Shown: positions 42,507-50,632 of the stretch, piece after piece
Position numbering within the stretch: the stretch's first letter is position 1
Layout: the number at the start of each line of letters is the position of its first letter
Assembly: GCA_018897155.1 (NCBI GenBank)
Contig: JAHILE010000045.1
Location: 1-64,000, forward strand
From: Nanoarchaeota archaeon
Lineage (GTDB): Archaea; EX4484-52; LFW-46
Length of the DNA: 64,000 nt
Direction: 5' to 3'
Notes under the pieces: generated by a model
Databases searched by the model: none
Seen by the model: only the letters and a program-made list of their open reading frames with translations
Told to the model about the DNA's origin: nothing
Program-made: the position numbers and the translations under genes

Positions 42507-43256
42507 ATGCTTAATTCTGAGTTGATTACTGATGCAAAAAACAGATGCTCACAAACTGGATTTTTAAGAACCGGATTTTCGGTGAAACTTTCAGGTGCAG
42601 AAGGTGGCCATGAAAATGGAAAGCTGAAAACCGGAACAACAACTGTCGGGCTTGTCTGCAAGGACGGGATTGTCTTGGCAACAGACAATAAAGCTACAAT
42701 GGGACATCTGATTGCGTCAAAGACGGCAAAGAAAATACTTGAAGTGTCGCCTAAAATGGCGGTAACGATTGCAGGGGATGTTGGAGATGCGCAGGCGGTT
42801 GTAAGGCTCCTTAGCGCGGAACTCCGATTATATACTCTTTCAGAAAAAGTGCTTACTGTAAAAGCAGCAGCAACGCTTCTTGGAAATATGTTAAGAGATG
42901 CATACAAGTCATGGATGCCGGAAATGATACAGCTCATACTTGGCGGCGCAGATGACAGGGGCGTAATGCTTTATTCAATAACTGCGGACGGCGCAGTTAT
43001 GATTGAGGACGAGTATACTTTCAGCGGTTCAGGGTCGGTAATTGCAATAGGTGTGCTTGAAGATGCATACAAAAAAGACATGCCTGTTGATGAGGGGATA
43101 AAACTTTCGGTAAGGGCGATAAAAGCGGCGCGTGAGCGCGACGTATTCACTGGCGGAAAGGATATAAACGTTGTTACAATAACGCAAAAGGACGGCGTGA
43201 AATGGGTTCCGCAGGATAAAATAAATTTGATTATAAAGGAAACGGACAAAAAGTAA
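42507..43256 (+). CDS. psmB: Proteasome subunit beta
   Basis: The start at ATG 42507 is fixed by TTTATAAA (42478-42485) 25 nt upstream; a start 41 codons earlier would lie before the promoter. The 249-residue precursor has a propeptide of about 43 residues ending KLKTG, then the mature N-terminus TTTVGLVCKDG with catalytic Thr1, Asp in ATDNKATMG, and Lys in SKTAKKI. The propeptide is longer than in many archaea (often 6-10 residues). No alpha subunit is nearby. Confidence 0.93.
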   Translation: MLNSELITDAKNRCSQTGFLRTGFSVKLSGAEGGHENGKLKTGTTTVGLVCKDGIVLATDNKATMGHLIASKTAKKILEVSPKMAVTIAGDVGDAQAVVRLLSAELRLYTLSEKVLTVKAAATLLGNMLRDAYKSWMPEMIQLILGGADDRGVMLYSITADGAVMIEDEYTFSGSGSVIAIGVLEDAYKKDMPVDEGIKLSVRAIKAARERDVFTGGKDINVVTITQKDGVKWVPQDKINLIIKETDKK

Positions 43257-43487
43257 ATCAAGGATTTTGCAAAAAATTAGATATTTCAGAAAAGGAGTTC
43301 TAAACCCAAACATATTTTTAGCGAGAATTGAATTGATGCAGAAATGGATAGTATTGCTCAAAATGATAACATAATAATTGATAGTCAATTGGCGGTTTTT
43401 TTGCAAGTTATGCTATATTTATGGCATTAGTTTCTAATGCAGAAATAGCCGGCAACAAATAAGTCTATTAACTGGTGAAACACGTCA
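43257..43487. other. Gap between psmB and the aCPSF1 leader
   Basis: About 230 bases are AT-rich with no convincing gene. GCTATATTTATG near 43410-43422 could be the TATA box for aCPSF1, which would give a long leader of about 160 nt containing both hairpin elements. Confidence 0.45.
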
Positions 43488-43552
43488 TGAAAGCTTGCAC
43501 ATAACGCGCTTTCAAGCTTTTGAACCCAAGGAAAATGAGGAATGGTCCAAAA
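43488..43552 (+). promoter_or_regulatory. Two-hairpin leader, aCPSF1 distal copy
   Basis: Hairpin I pairs TGAAAGC (43488-43494) with GCTTTCA (43508-43514). Stem II pairs TTTTGAACC (43518-43526) with GGTCCAAAA (43544-43552), eight of nine pairs. Its sequence differs from the other copies on both strands, yet pairing is kept, which is covariation. GAGGAATGG lies beside stem II. The element precedes a 10-codon mini-ORF (MLRIKLSNPN) that runs into the proximal copy. Confidence 0.68.
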
Positions 43553-43553
43553 T

Positions 43554-43606
43554 CTTGATGCTTCGCATCAAGCTTTCAAACCCAAATTAAATGAGATGGT
43601 TTAAAA
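43554..43606 (+). promoter_or_regulatory. Two-hairpin start-site leader, aCPSF1 proximal copy
   Basis: Hairpin I is CTTGATGC-TTC-GCATCAAG (43554-43572), a perfect 8-bp stem. Stem II pairs TTTCAAACC (43574-43582) with GGTTTAAAA (43598-43606), whose last A starts the aCPSF1 ATG. GAGATGG overlaps the 3' strand. From AAGCTTTC to the ATG it is nearly identical to the rpoK copy, although the two genes are 43 kb apart. Confidence 0.72.
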
Positions 43607-45486
43607 TGGAACTAAAAGAATTAATCGAACGCCTTCCAAAGGCAGCGATGATAACTAGCGCAGGATTTGAAGGCGCTGAAGTTGTGCTTTATACGAAAAG
43701 CAAGAAGTTTTTCGTTGAGAGCTCAGATGAAATAAAGGCACTTGTTTCTGAAATTCATAAGAGAATAGATGTTCGGCCGGACCCGGAAATATGCACTGAG
43801 CAGGAATCTGCAAAATCGAAAATAAAAGAGCTGGTTCCAAAAGAAGCTGCTGTTGAGAAGATAGAATTTGAGCCGGAGTTCGGCAAAGTTATAATTTATG
43901 CACAAAAGCCGGGTGTTGTAATAGGCAAGGCAGGGGAAACTTTGCGCGCAATAAAAGAACAGACCGTCTGGAGCCCTGAAATACAGCGAGTTCCGCTATT
44001 CGTTTCAAATATTGTCAATAAAGCGCGGGAAATCGTGCATGAAGAGGCTAAATACCGAAGAAAATTCTTGACAAAAATCGGCGAAAAAATCCAGCTGAAA
44101 AAAGGCGCAAAAGAAGGCTGGGTAAGGCTTTCATTTTTAGGCGGATTTAGGGAAGTCGGAAGATCGTGCCTGTTTTTGCAGACAAAAGAGAGCCGAGTTC
44201 TTTTGGACTGTGGGGAAGGCATGTCGAATATAGATGCCCATCCATCAATAGATGTTCCTGAATTTGATCTTGGCAGGCTTGACGCGATCATAGTATCTCA
44301 TGCGCATCTTGACCACTCGGGATTTGTGCCATATCTTTATGAATACGGTTATGAAGGTCCTGTTTATTCGACGCTCCCTACAAGAGACTTGATGACGATG
44401 CTTCAGCTTGATTATATAGACATCGCCCAGCGCGAACACGGCCGATCGCCATATAGCTCAAAAGGTATCAAGAATGCCATTAAGCATTCAATAACTTTGG
44501 ATTACAACGAAGTCTGTGATATAACGCCAGACATGCGGTTGACTTTTCAGAATGCCGGGCATATTCTTGGTTCTGCAATAACGCACCTTCATATAGGTGA
44601 AGGGTTTTACAATCTCGTTTATTCAGGCGACATAAAATTCGGCAGGACACACTTGTTTGAGCCGGCTTTTACAAACTTTTCGCGTGTTGAAGGTCTTGTT
44701 ATAGAAAGCACTTATGGCGCGCAGGGGGATATCGTTCCACAACTGCAGGTTGGCGAACAAAAAATTATCGACATAATAAAGAGGGTTTCGGCAGAGAAAG
44801 GCAAGGTGATAATTCCTTCATTTTCCGTTGGAAGATCGCAGGAAATCATGGTAATACTTGCAGAATGCGCGAGAAAGGGCATTCTTGATGTTCCCGTATA
44901 TCTTGACGGCATGGTTTGGGATGCAACTGCCATACACACAACATATCCCGAATTTTTGTCGCGCGAACTTCAAAAGCAGATATTTCATAACGATATAAAC
45001 CCATTTGTGGGTGAGCATTTCAAGAAAGTGACCGGCTCGAACGAAAGAAAAGCGGTTATAGAAAGCCCTGAATCAGGCGTTATAATAACGACATCAGGAA
45101 TGATGACTGGCGGGCCTGTGATGGAATACGTCCGCGAGCTTGGCGACAGCAAAAAGAACACTCTTGTTTTTGTCGGATATCAGGCAGAAGGCACACTTGG
45201 CTCAAAAATACAGCGCGGTTTCCGAGATATTCCAATACCTGGAAGTGACGGAAGCATGAAGTCAATGCGACTTGAAATGGATATTCAGACTGTTGAAGGA
45301 TTTTCAGGGCACTCTGATAGGAACCAGTTGATGAATTTTGTTTCGCATTTGAGGGCGCGTCCAGAAAAAATCATAGTCAATCATGGAGAGGTTTCAAAGT
45401 CCTTGAATCTTGCAAGCGCCATTCACAAGACATTCAGGATTGATACAGAAGTTCCAGGAAATATGGATGCGATGAGGCTGAGGTAG
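43606..45486 (+). CDS. aCPSF1 (FttA), KH-domain beta-CASP ribonuclease
   Basis: aCPSF1 is the archaeal transcription termination factor and RNase. The 626-residue protein has N-terminal KH domains (VVIGKAGETLRAIKEQT), the metallo-beta-lactamase core FLGGFREVGRS, SHAHLDHSGFVP, GHILGSAITHLH, SGDIKFGRT, and the beta-CASP motifs with PSFSVGRSQE and SGHSDRNQL, INHGE-like VNHGEVSKS. GAGATGG supports the start at ATG 43606 (MELKELIERL). It is preceded by tandem two-hairpin leaders. Confidence 0.95.
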   Translation: MELKELIERLPKAAMITSAGFEGAEVVLYTKSKKFFVESSDEIKALVSEIHKRIDVRPDPEICTEQESAKSKIKELVPKEAAVEKIEFEPEFGKVIIYAQKPGVVIGKAGETLRAIKEQTVWSPEIQRVPLFVSNIVNKAREIVHEEAKYRRKFLTKIGEKIQLKKGAKEGWVRLSFLGGFREVGRSCLFLQTKESRVLLDCGEGMSNIDAHPSIDVPEFDLGRLDAIIVSHAHLDHSGFVPYLYEYGYEGPVYSTLPTRDLMTMLQLDYIDIAQREHGRSPYSSKGIKNAIKHSITLDYNEVCDITPDMRLTFQNAGHILGSAITHLHIGEGFYNLVYSGDIKFGRTHLFEPAFTNFSRVEGLVIESTYGAQGDIVPQLQVGEQKIIDIIKRVSAEKGKVIIPSFSVGRSQEIMVILAECARKGILDVPVYLDGMVWDATAIHTTYPEFLSRELQKQIFHNDINPFVGEHFKKVTGSNERKAVIESPESGVIITTSGMMTGGPVMEYVRELGDSKKNTLVFVGYQAEGTLGSKIQRGFRDIPIPGSDGSMKSMRLEMDIQTVEGFSGHSDRNQLMNFVSHLRARPEKIIVNHGEVSKSLNLASAIHKTFRIDTEVPGNMDAMRLR

Positions 45487-45528
45487 TAGAGTTAGGCGCG
45501 CGGGAAGGGGCGGACGACCTAGGGGATT

Positions 45529-46071
45529 TTACATCGATGACTTTACTTTCTTACGCTTGCCAAATACCTTGTAAATCTTCTTTACCATTTTGATTTGCCT
45601 CTTTTGGAGGTAAAGTAAATGCCTAATGAAACCATCATCATTCAGTTTTTTAGGGCTGTCTCCAAGCGGGTAAAAAAATATTTTCTCTTTGAATGTCCCT
45701 AATTTCTCGGCATCTCTCTTTAAAGTATCCGCTTCCTTTTTTAATGAATAGAACGCTTTCTTTGTTTCTGGTTCGATTTCGATTGTTCTTTCTTTTAAAA
45801 ATTTAATTTCAATCTCATTTATAGCCTCTTTTGCTTCTTTAGGATGCCACTCTTCAATGTGTGTATAGAAATCGACATATTTTTCTTCTTCTCTCAAATT
45901 TCTGTCCAAATGTATTTTTATCTTGCACACTGGACATATTAATGATTTTTGTATTTTTGTCATAGTTATCACATTGCGCATTTCCGGATTCTTCTTTACA
46001 AAGGAAAGTTCCTTTCGCATCAGCCGCTTGCTTGAAACGACATCTTTTAACAGATTTTGCTTTGATTTCAT
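45529..46071 (-). CDS. Hypothetical protein with a zinc-finger-like motif and coiled coil
   Basis: The 180-residue, strongly basic protein contains CPVCKIKIHLDRN, then YTHIEEWHP, which together could form a C2H2-type zinc site (C-x2-C ... H-x4-H). A long charged coiled-coil-like stretch follows (LKKEADTLKRDAEKLGTFK). I do not recognise the family. Confidence 0.62.
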   Translation of the reverse strand: MKSKQNLLKDVVSSKRLMRKELSFVKKNPEMRNVITMTKIQKSLICPVCKIKIHLDRNLREEEKYVDFYTHIEEWHPKEAKEAINEIEIKFLKERTIEIEPETKKAFYSLKKEADTLKRDAEKLGTFKEKIFFYPLGDSPKKLNDDGFIRHLLYLQKRQIKMVKKIYKVFGKRKKVKSSM

Positions 46072-46125
46072 ACAATCCCTCTTTAATTGGCTTGAGTAGT
46101 ATAACTGTCTCTATGCACGAGTTTG

Positions 46126-47052
46126 TTATAAACTTTTTTGTTTTTCTTGCAATTCTTCAAGTCTTTTCTTTTTAGTTTCAAGATTTGAAAGTGCACCATC
46201 ATATTGTTCAGTACTAATTTTTCCGATAGATTTCTGGCTGTCCCAAATTCGTTTAGCTCGCGTCAATGAGGGCACTTCTTTTTCTAATTCTTTTAGTTCT
46301 TTTACATCATCCTTTAACATTTTTTTCATTTCTGACTCCGACTTAATCTTCTTGCATATTTCGAGCACCTCAAATGCCGCACGTATGTTTGTTTTGAATT
46401 CCTCATTAGATGGATGCTGAGGAAATGATGTTTCTATCAGGTGTATGCTTGGATTTATCCTAAATGGTAGTTTTGTGCTAGGATTCACATTTGGACCATG
46501 ACTCGGTTTCTCTTTATTTTCTTTACGTTTCGTTCTATTGTCAGCACCCTTTTTGAACAATCTTACGCATTCTGCAAACATTTCTTTAATCTTGGCTTCA
46601 TTTATTTCGTTTGACTTTATGGTAAACTCGGACGGAAGGTATTTCGGTTTATCCTTATATACATCATTTACCTTTTCATCAACTGAAGTTTTCCAATTAG
46701 GCCCTAATTTTGATAATTTAGTTAACAAATCTTTTCTCTCAGCATTATGAATGTCAGTCAATATATTTTTTAATTTTTTTACAGAATCCACTTTATCAAA
46801 AGCCAGTCCAATGGTGATTTGAGCATTTTTGTTGATAGTTACATATATATTCGGCTCAGCAGATGCTTTTAACGATTCCTTTGGAGAACCATTCAAATCG
46901 AATCCAATCCAATCCTCACCTCTTTCATCGTCAGGACTAATAAGGTCTTCAATCTCTTTATCTGTTCTTGTTGGCACCCAAACGTCATTATTTATGACGG
47001 TTTTCGTCAGATTATACAATTCGATAAATTTTTTGATTTTTTTCGCGTCCAT
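46126..47052 (-). CDS. Hypothetical protein
   Basis: The 308-residue hydrophilic protein has a folded-looking N-terminal half (NDVWVPTRTDKEIEDLI, EPNIYVTINKNAQITIGLAF), a linker rich in Lys and Asn, a strand-rich middle (PFRINPSIHLIETSFP) and a C-terminal coiled coil (LEKEVPSLTRAKRIWDSQK). GGTGATTTT lies before the ATG. With the flanking genes (180 and 127 residues) it forms a block of unknown proteins on the minus strand. Confidence 0.62.
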   Translation of the reverse strand: MDAKKIKKFIELYNLTKTVINNDVWVPTRTDKEIEDLISPDDERGEDWIGFDLNGSPKESLKASAEPNIYVTINKNAQITIGLAFDKVDSVKKLKNILTDIHNAERKDLLTKLSKLGPNWKTSVDEKVNDVYKDKPKYLPSEFTIKSNEINEAKIKEMFAECVRLFKKGADNRTKRKENKEKPSHGPNVNPSTKLPFRINPSIHLIETSFPQHPSNEEFKTNIRAAFEVLEICKKIKSESEMKKMLKDDVKELKELEKEVPSLTRAKRIWDSQKSIGKISTEQYDGALSNLETKKKRLEELQEKQKSL

Positions 47053-47065
47053 AAAATCACCAATA

Positions 47066-47449
47066 TTATATTTTCTTTTCTGAAAATTGTTTTGCCATTT
47101 CCGAAAGAGGCAAACCGAGCATTTCTTGACAGAATTTATCCGCGGATTGTGTTAATGCAGTTTTTCCGTCAGTTAGTTTAATCAGCGAAGGATTTTTTCC
47201 CACGTAAAAGCCGCCAGCGCCCCTTATATCCTTCCCCATTTTAGTGCACCAAAGCTCTCGGAATTGCTCGTCGGATACAACCCCTCCGCGATTGTATATT
47301 CTACCCCATAATTCCACGCGGTCGCGCATCCAATCAGGTACTTCTACTGAAGATTTTTCATCAAGTAGGGACTGTATTTTTTTCGCGAGACGCTGAAGTT
47401 CGTCTCGGGTTTCCATCACTATTTTTTTCTCTGTTTCAGTTAATGCCAT
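47066..47449 (-). CDS. Hypothetical protein
   Basis: The 127-residue protein is helical at the N-terminus (TETEKKIVMETRDELQRLAKK) and has DWMRDRVELWGRIYNRGG and GKDIRGAGGFYVG. GTGATAAC precedes the ATG. It is 13 bases upstream of the 308-residue gene in the same direction. No recognised family. Confidence 0.6.
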   Translation of the reverse strand: MALTETEKKIVMETRDELQRLAKKIQSLLDEKSSVEVPDWMRDRVELWGRIYNRGGVVSDEQFRELWCTKMGKDIRGAGGFYVGKNPSLIKLTDGKTALTQSADKFCQEMLGLPLSEMAKQFSEKKI

Positions 47450-47539
47450 GTTATCACATTCACTATTTTGATTATAACCTTTTTAAACTTTACTATTATG
47501 TTTTAAAATATGAATAACAAAATTTATTATTAGCATATT

Positions 47540-47646
47540 GTACTTAGAAGTATTTAAGTACCTATGTAACTTAATGATATATGAGGGGGTGCGCTAATCA
47601 GCAGGTTATTTTAAGAATTATTGGTGGATGGGCTTTCACCCACCAA
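47540..47646 (+). other. Intergenic repeats upstream of the 47-residue gene
   Basis: GTACTT/AAGTAC (47540-47561) is an inverted repeat overlapping a TATA-like TATTTAAG (47551-47558) that predicts a start at 47581, and TTGGTGG/CCACCAA (47621-47646) forms a 7-bp hairpin downstream. A 32-codon frame opens at ATG 47581 but crosses the hairpin and looks random. The first repeat could be an operator. Confidence 0.35.
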
Positions 47647-47703
47647 AAACGCCTATTTAAATTCTGCCATACATTATAATAAGATACTAATAACGTGATA
47701 TAA

Positions 47704-47847
47704 ATGGCAAAGCCAATCAGAGCAACACCGACATTAAGGGGCAAGGACGCAGCCGAATTTTTGAGAAGAATGCGCATCGAAGAAACACGCCCGATAACGG
47801 AAAAGGACAGGGAATTAGCGAGACGCATAGCGGCATTTAAGCTCTAA
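47704..47847 (+). CDS. Small antitoxin-like protein
   Basis: The 47-residue basic protein starts MAKPIRATPTLRGKDAAEFL and ends LARRIAAFKL. Similar short archaeal proteins with R-A-T-P-T-L-x-G-K-D-A often sit beside GNAT acetyltransferases in my recollection. GTGAT lies four bases before the ATG. Its stop is 2 bases from the end of the convergent GNAT gene. Confidence 0.72.
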   Translation: MAKPIRATPTLRGKDAAEFLRRMRIEETRPITEKDRELARRIAAFKL

Positions 47848-47849
47848 GC

Positions 47850-48404
47850 TTATTCGCGCTTAATTCTTATCAGGTTCAGCAGATCGCGATACATGGGCAA
47901 AGTGCCCTTTTCTCTTGCTTTCAGGACGGCAAAATCCATCTTCTTGTAAAAGTGTACTGCATCCTTCTTTGCATCAACGATGAGAAACCGGCACCCTATG
48001 GCTACTTGCTCATTTATTGCAACGAGCTTTTTTATGGCAAAATCGGTTGTTAGCGTGCCTATTCCACGTCTTGCATAATCCTTGCTTACGCAAAGTCTGC
48101 CTACCTTTAACGCGGGCATAGTTTTGTATTCTACACCCTTGTCCAGAAAAGTCTGTCCGAGAAAGGTTCCATGAACCCGTACAGCATCTGCAAGCAACGT
48201 AATATATGCAACAAGCTCATTATTTTTCTTGTAAAACCAGAGGTATGTGTAGGATATGCCCATTTCCTGATTTCCTAGGGCGTCTTCTATCAGGAATTGC
48301 TTGAGTTCTGTATTATCAGTTTTGAAGGTTTCGAGAATATTTTTGTGTTTCTCCGAGATTAGTTCAATATCCAAATCTTCCCGGAAAATACTCTCTTCTG
48401 CCAT
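47850..48404 (-). CDS. GNAT-family N-acetyltransferase
   Basis: The 184-residue protein has the GNAT core: ELVAYITLLAD, VGRLCVSKDYARRGIGTLTTDFA with the acetyl-CoA-binding R-R-G-I-G-T, and HFYKKMDFAVL. Some GNATs of this type are toxins that acetylate aminoacyl-tRNA and are blocked by a small partner. The 47-residue neighbour would fit, though here they converge instead of sharing an operon. A TATA-like CTTATAAAAT lies about 30 bases upstream. Confidence 0.82.
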   Translation of the reverse strand: MAEESIFREDLDIELISEKHKNILETFKTDNTELKQFLIEDALGNQEMGISYTYLWFYKKNNELVAYITLLADAVRVHGTFLGQTFLDKGVEYKTMPALKVGRLCVSKDYARRGIGTLTTDFAIKKLVAINEQVAIGCRFLIVDAKKDAVHFYKKMDFAVLKAREKGTLPMYRDLLNLIRIKRE

Positions 48405-48499
48405 AGAATCTACTGTTATTTATCGGAAGAATTTTATAAGCTCAAACTAATGGAACCCATTTCGGATTCTTTTGATTCAGCCATACCCATTTTCGGGTA

Positions 48500-49759
48500 T
48501 CATCTTGATACAAGATAATCGCTTCTTGCTTGTTCAATCTCCGCTACAACCGTATCGCCTAATTTTCCTTCTTTCAGAAGCACAGGTTTGTACGCGAAAT
48601 TCCTGCCGATTGGCGTTCCGTCATCCATTTCAGTTACAAGGACATCTCCCTTCCAGCCGAGCCATTCTTCGTTTTTCATATCCGCATATTTCATTGAAAG
48701 TGTTTTCACTTCATCCGAGCGGTTCTTTATTTTCCAAGAAGGTATCTGGTCCGGCATTGAGGCTGCTTTTGTCAGCGGCCTTACGCTATAATTGTATGCC
48801 TTGAGAACATCCGGCTTTATTTCGTTTATCAGTGCGATAGTTTTTCCGAAATCCTCGTCGCTTTCGCCAGGGAAGCCTATGATGACGTCTGTTGCTATTG
48901 TTGTGTTCGAGTATGCTTTTCTGAATTCCGCAACAATGTTTTTGTACTGTTCTGCGGTGTATTCGCGCTTCATTTCTGCAAGTATTTTGTTCGAGCCCGA
49001 TTGCATCGGAATTTCCAAATATTTGTAGATTTTCGGGTGGTTGTATGCAAGAATCAAATCCTTAAGTATCGGCATAACATTTGTAGGATTCATTGAGCCG
49101 AGCTTTATTCTGAATTCTCCGGGAATTGATGTGAGCTTTCTAAGCAGTGCCGGAAGGCGCGAGCCATTATCTTTTCCATAAGCTGCAACATCCTGCGCAA
49201 CAAGATGTATTTCCCTTGCCCCGGAAGCCACAGCATTCTGCACTTCGCGGATAATTCTATCCGGTTCGTTGCTTATCAATATGCCGCGCGTTATCGCATC
49301 AATACAATATGAGCAGTTTTCCGAGCATCCGTCAGATATGGGGATTATTGCAACATACTGATTTATTTTCAGTTTCGGAGAATTTATGAGCTGAATGGGC
49401 TTGTCCTTGAATCTGAGGACCCGTGTGTTTGACTGCATCTTTTCAAGTATTTCAACAACATGTGCTGTTGAGCTGACTGCAGCAATGCTTGCAGTCGGTG
49501 CCACTTCCTCGATTTTTTCTTTTATTATTTCAGTTAGGCAGCCCATTACAAGAACGCGTTTTCTTTGCATATTAAGCTCTGATAGCCTGCGAAGAATCTT
49601 GTTTTCAGTTGATAGCTGAAGCGCGCATGTGTTAAGTATTATGACTTCCGCCGAATCAAAAGGCACCATCTGGTGGCCAGCTTCTGCAATCAGTCCTGCA
49701 ATTGTCTCAGAAGAAGAAACATTGCTTTCGCATCCGTAAGTTTCTATATTAATTTTCAT
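48500..49759 (-). CDS. tRNA methylthiotransferase (MtaB/Cdkal1-type radical SAM)
   Basis: Adds a methylthio group to t6A37 of tRNA. From ATG 49759 the protein has 419 residues: an N-terminal UPF0004 domain (NIETYGCESNVSSSET, with Cys in ILNTCAL and VMGCLTE), the radical SAM cluster CSENCSYC, IPMQSGSNKILAEMKREY, VIIGFPGESDEDF and a C-terminal TRAM domain. GGTG nine bases upstream selects this ATG over in-frame codons further out that lie in the hairpin region. Confidence 0.92.
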   Translation of the reverse strand: MKINIETYGCESNVSSSETIAGLIAEAGHQMVPFDSAEVIILNTCALQLSTENKILRRLSELNMQRKRVLVMGCLTEIIKEKIEEVAPTASIAAVSSTAHVVEILEKMQSNTRVLRFKDKPIQLINSPKLKINQYVAIIPISDGCSENCSYCIDAITRGILISNEPDRIIREVQNAVASGAREIHLVAQDVAAYGKDNGSRLPALLRKLTSIPGEFRIKLGSMNPTNVMPILKDLILAYNHPKIYKYLEIPMQSGSNKILAEMKREYTAEQYKNIVAEFRKAYSNTTIATDVIIGFPGESDEDFGKTIALINEIKPDVLKAYNYSVRPLTKAASMPDQIPSWKIKNRSDEVKTLSMKYADMKNEEWLGWKGDVLVTEMDDGTPIGRNFAYKPVLLKEGKLGDTVVAEIEQARSDYLVSR

Positions 49760-49798
49760 TTTTGACACCCACATACTTAGAAAAAATGAAATCCTTTC

Positions 49799-49867
49799 GC
49801 AAGCTTTCGCTTGCTCTAGGCTTTTCGACATTATGTCGAAAAAGTTTCGAGTTCGCGAGCAGCGAAC
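49799..49867 (-). promoter_or_regulatory. Three-hairpin leader before the methylthiotransferase gene
   Basis: Three hairpins are packed in 69 bases: GCAAGC-GAAA-GCTTGC with a GNRA tetraloop (49799-49814), a 9-10-bp stem around CTTTTTCGACAT/TGTCGAAAAG (49821-49844), and GTTCGC-TGCTC-GCGAAC (49851-49867). They lie 40-108 bases upstream of the ATG on its coding strand. The structure is far above background and could be a riboswitch-like or protein-binding leader. Confidence 0.5.
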
Positions 49868-49930
49868 GAGATGACTTTCATAGTTCTCCCCGTTATTATT
49901 ATGTAGTGCAAAGCTTAAATTCATAATTGA

Positions 49931-50632
49931 TTAAGCGCCAAGCCTTCTTAGAACGAGATTGAAGAACATCTTCGGGGATTCAAGCATGCTGAATTTCGCC
50001 TCTTTTTTTCCGCGCCAGATTATCGGCACTTCTTTTATCGAATATCCTGCGTGTTTTATGCGCCAGAGCATTTCGATATCGAATTCAAAGCTGCTTGAGC
50101 GCATTGCAGGCATTATTTTTTCGATAGCTTCGCGCGAAAAAATCTTTGCTCCGCATTGAGTATCGTGAATTTCGAGGCCAAAAAGCAGTTTGGCAAGCGA
50201 ATTAAGCGCTTTGCTTCCAAATTTTTGCATCTCGCCTCTTGATTCGAATATTCTTGAGCCTTCGATTTTTCGCGAGGCTATTACACAATCCGCGCTTTCT
50301 ATGACTGCGGAGATAAGCTTTTCATATTCTTCCGGCGTTACTGCATTATCCGCATCAACAAATCCGAGATAATCGCCACTCGCGGCATTAAATCCCGCAA
50401 ACACTCCGCCGCCTTTTCCAAGCCTTCGGGCAAATTCAAGAACTTTGACGTTTTTGAAGCGCTTTGCGATTTTTGCTGTTTTATCCAGACAGCCGTCGCA
50501 TACAACAATCAGCTCGATAAGAAGCCCGTTTTTGCGAGATGCTTTCGAAAACTCAGAATATGCCTTAAGTGTTGAGGTTATGCGCGCCTCTTCATTATAT
50601 GCAGGGATTATTATCGAAATATTTTGGGGCAT
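49931..50632 (-). CDS. Family 2 glycosyltransferase (dolichyl-phosphate mannose synthase-like)
   Basis: The 233-residue protein has ISIIIPAYNEEARI, VVCDGCLDKTAKIA, GKGGGVFAGFNAASGDYLGFVDADNA (key D-A-D) and GAKIFSREA, the GT2 pattern of DPM1/ALG5-like enzymes that load sugars on dolichyl phosphate. Its ATG overlaps the stop of the next upstream gene (TGATG), so it is translationally coupled to the membrane glycosyltransferase, consistent with donor-lipid synthesis and use. Confidence 0.88.
   Translation of the reverse strand: MPQNISIIIPAYNEEARITSTLKAYSEFSKASRKNGLLIELIVVCDGCLDKTAKIAKRFKNVKVLEFARRLGKGGGVFAGFNAASGDYLGFVDADNAVTPEEYEKLISAVIESADCVIASRKIEGSRIFESRGEMQKFGSKALNSLAKLLFGLEIHDTQCGAKIFSREAIEKIMPAMRSSSFEFDIEMLWRIKHAGYSIKEVPIIWRGKKEAKFSMLESPKMFFNLVLRRLGA

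Noticed and set aside
47581-47679. Leaderless 32-codon ORF upstream of the 47-residue gene
   Set aside because: TATA spacing fits, but the peptide looks random and crosses a hairpin; treated as untranslated leader.
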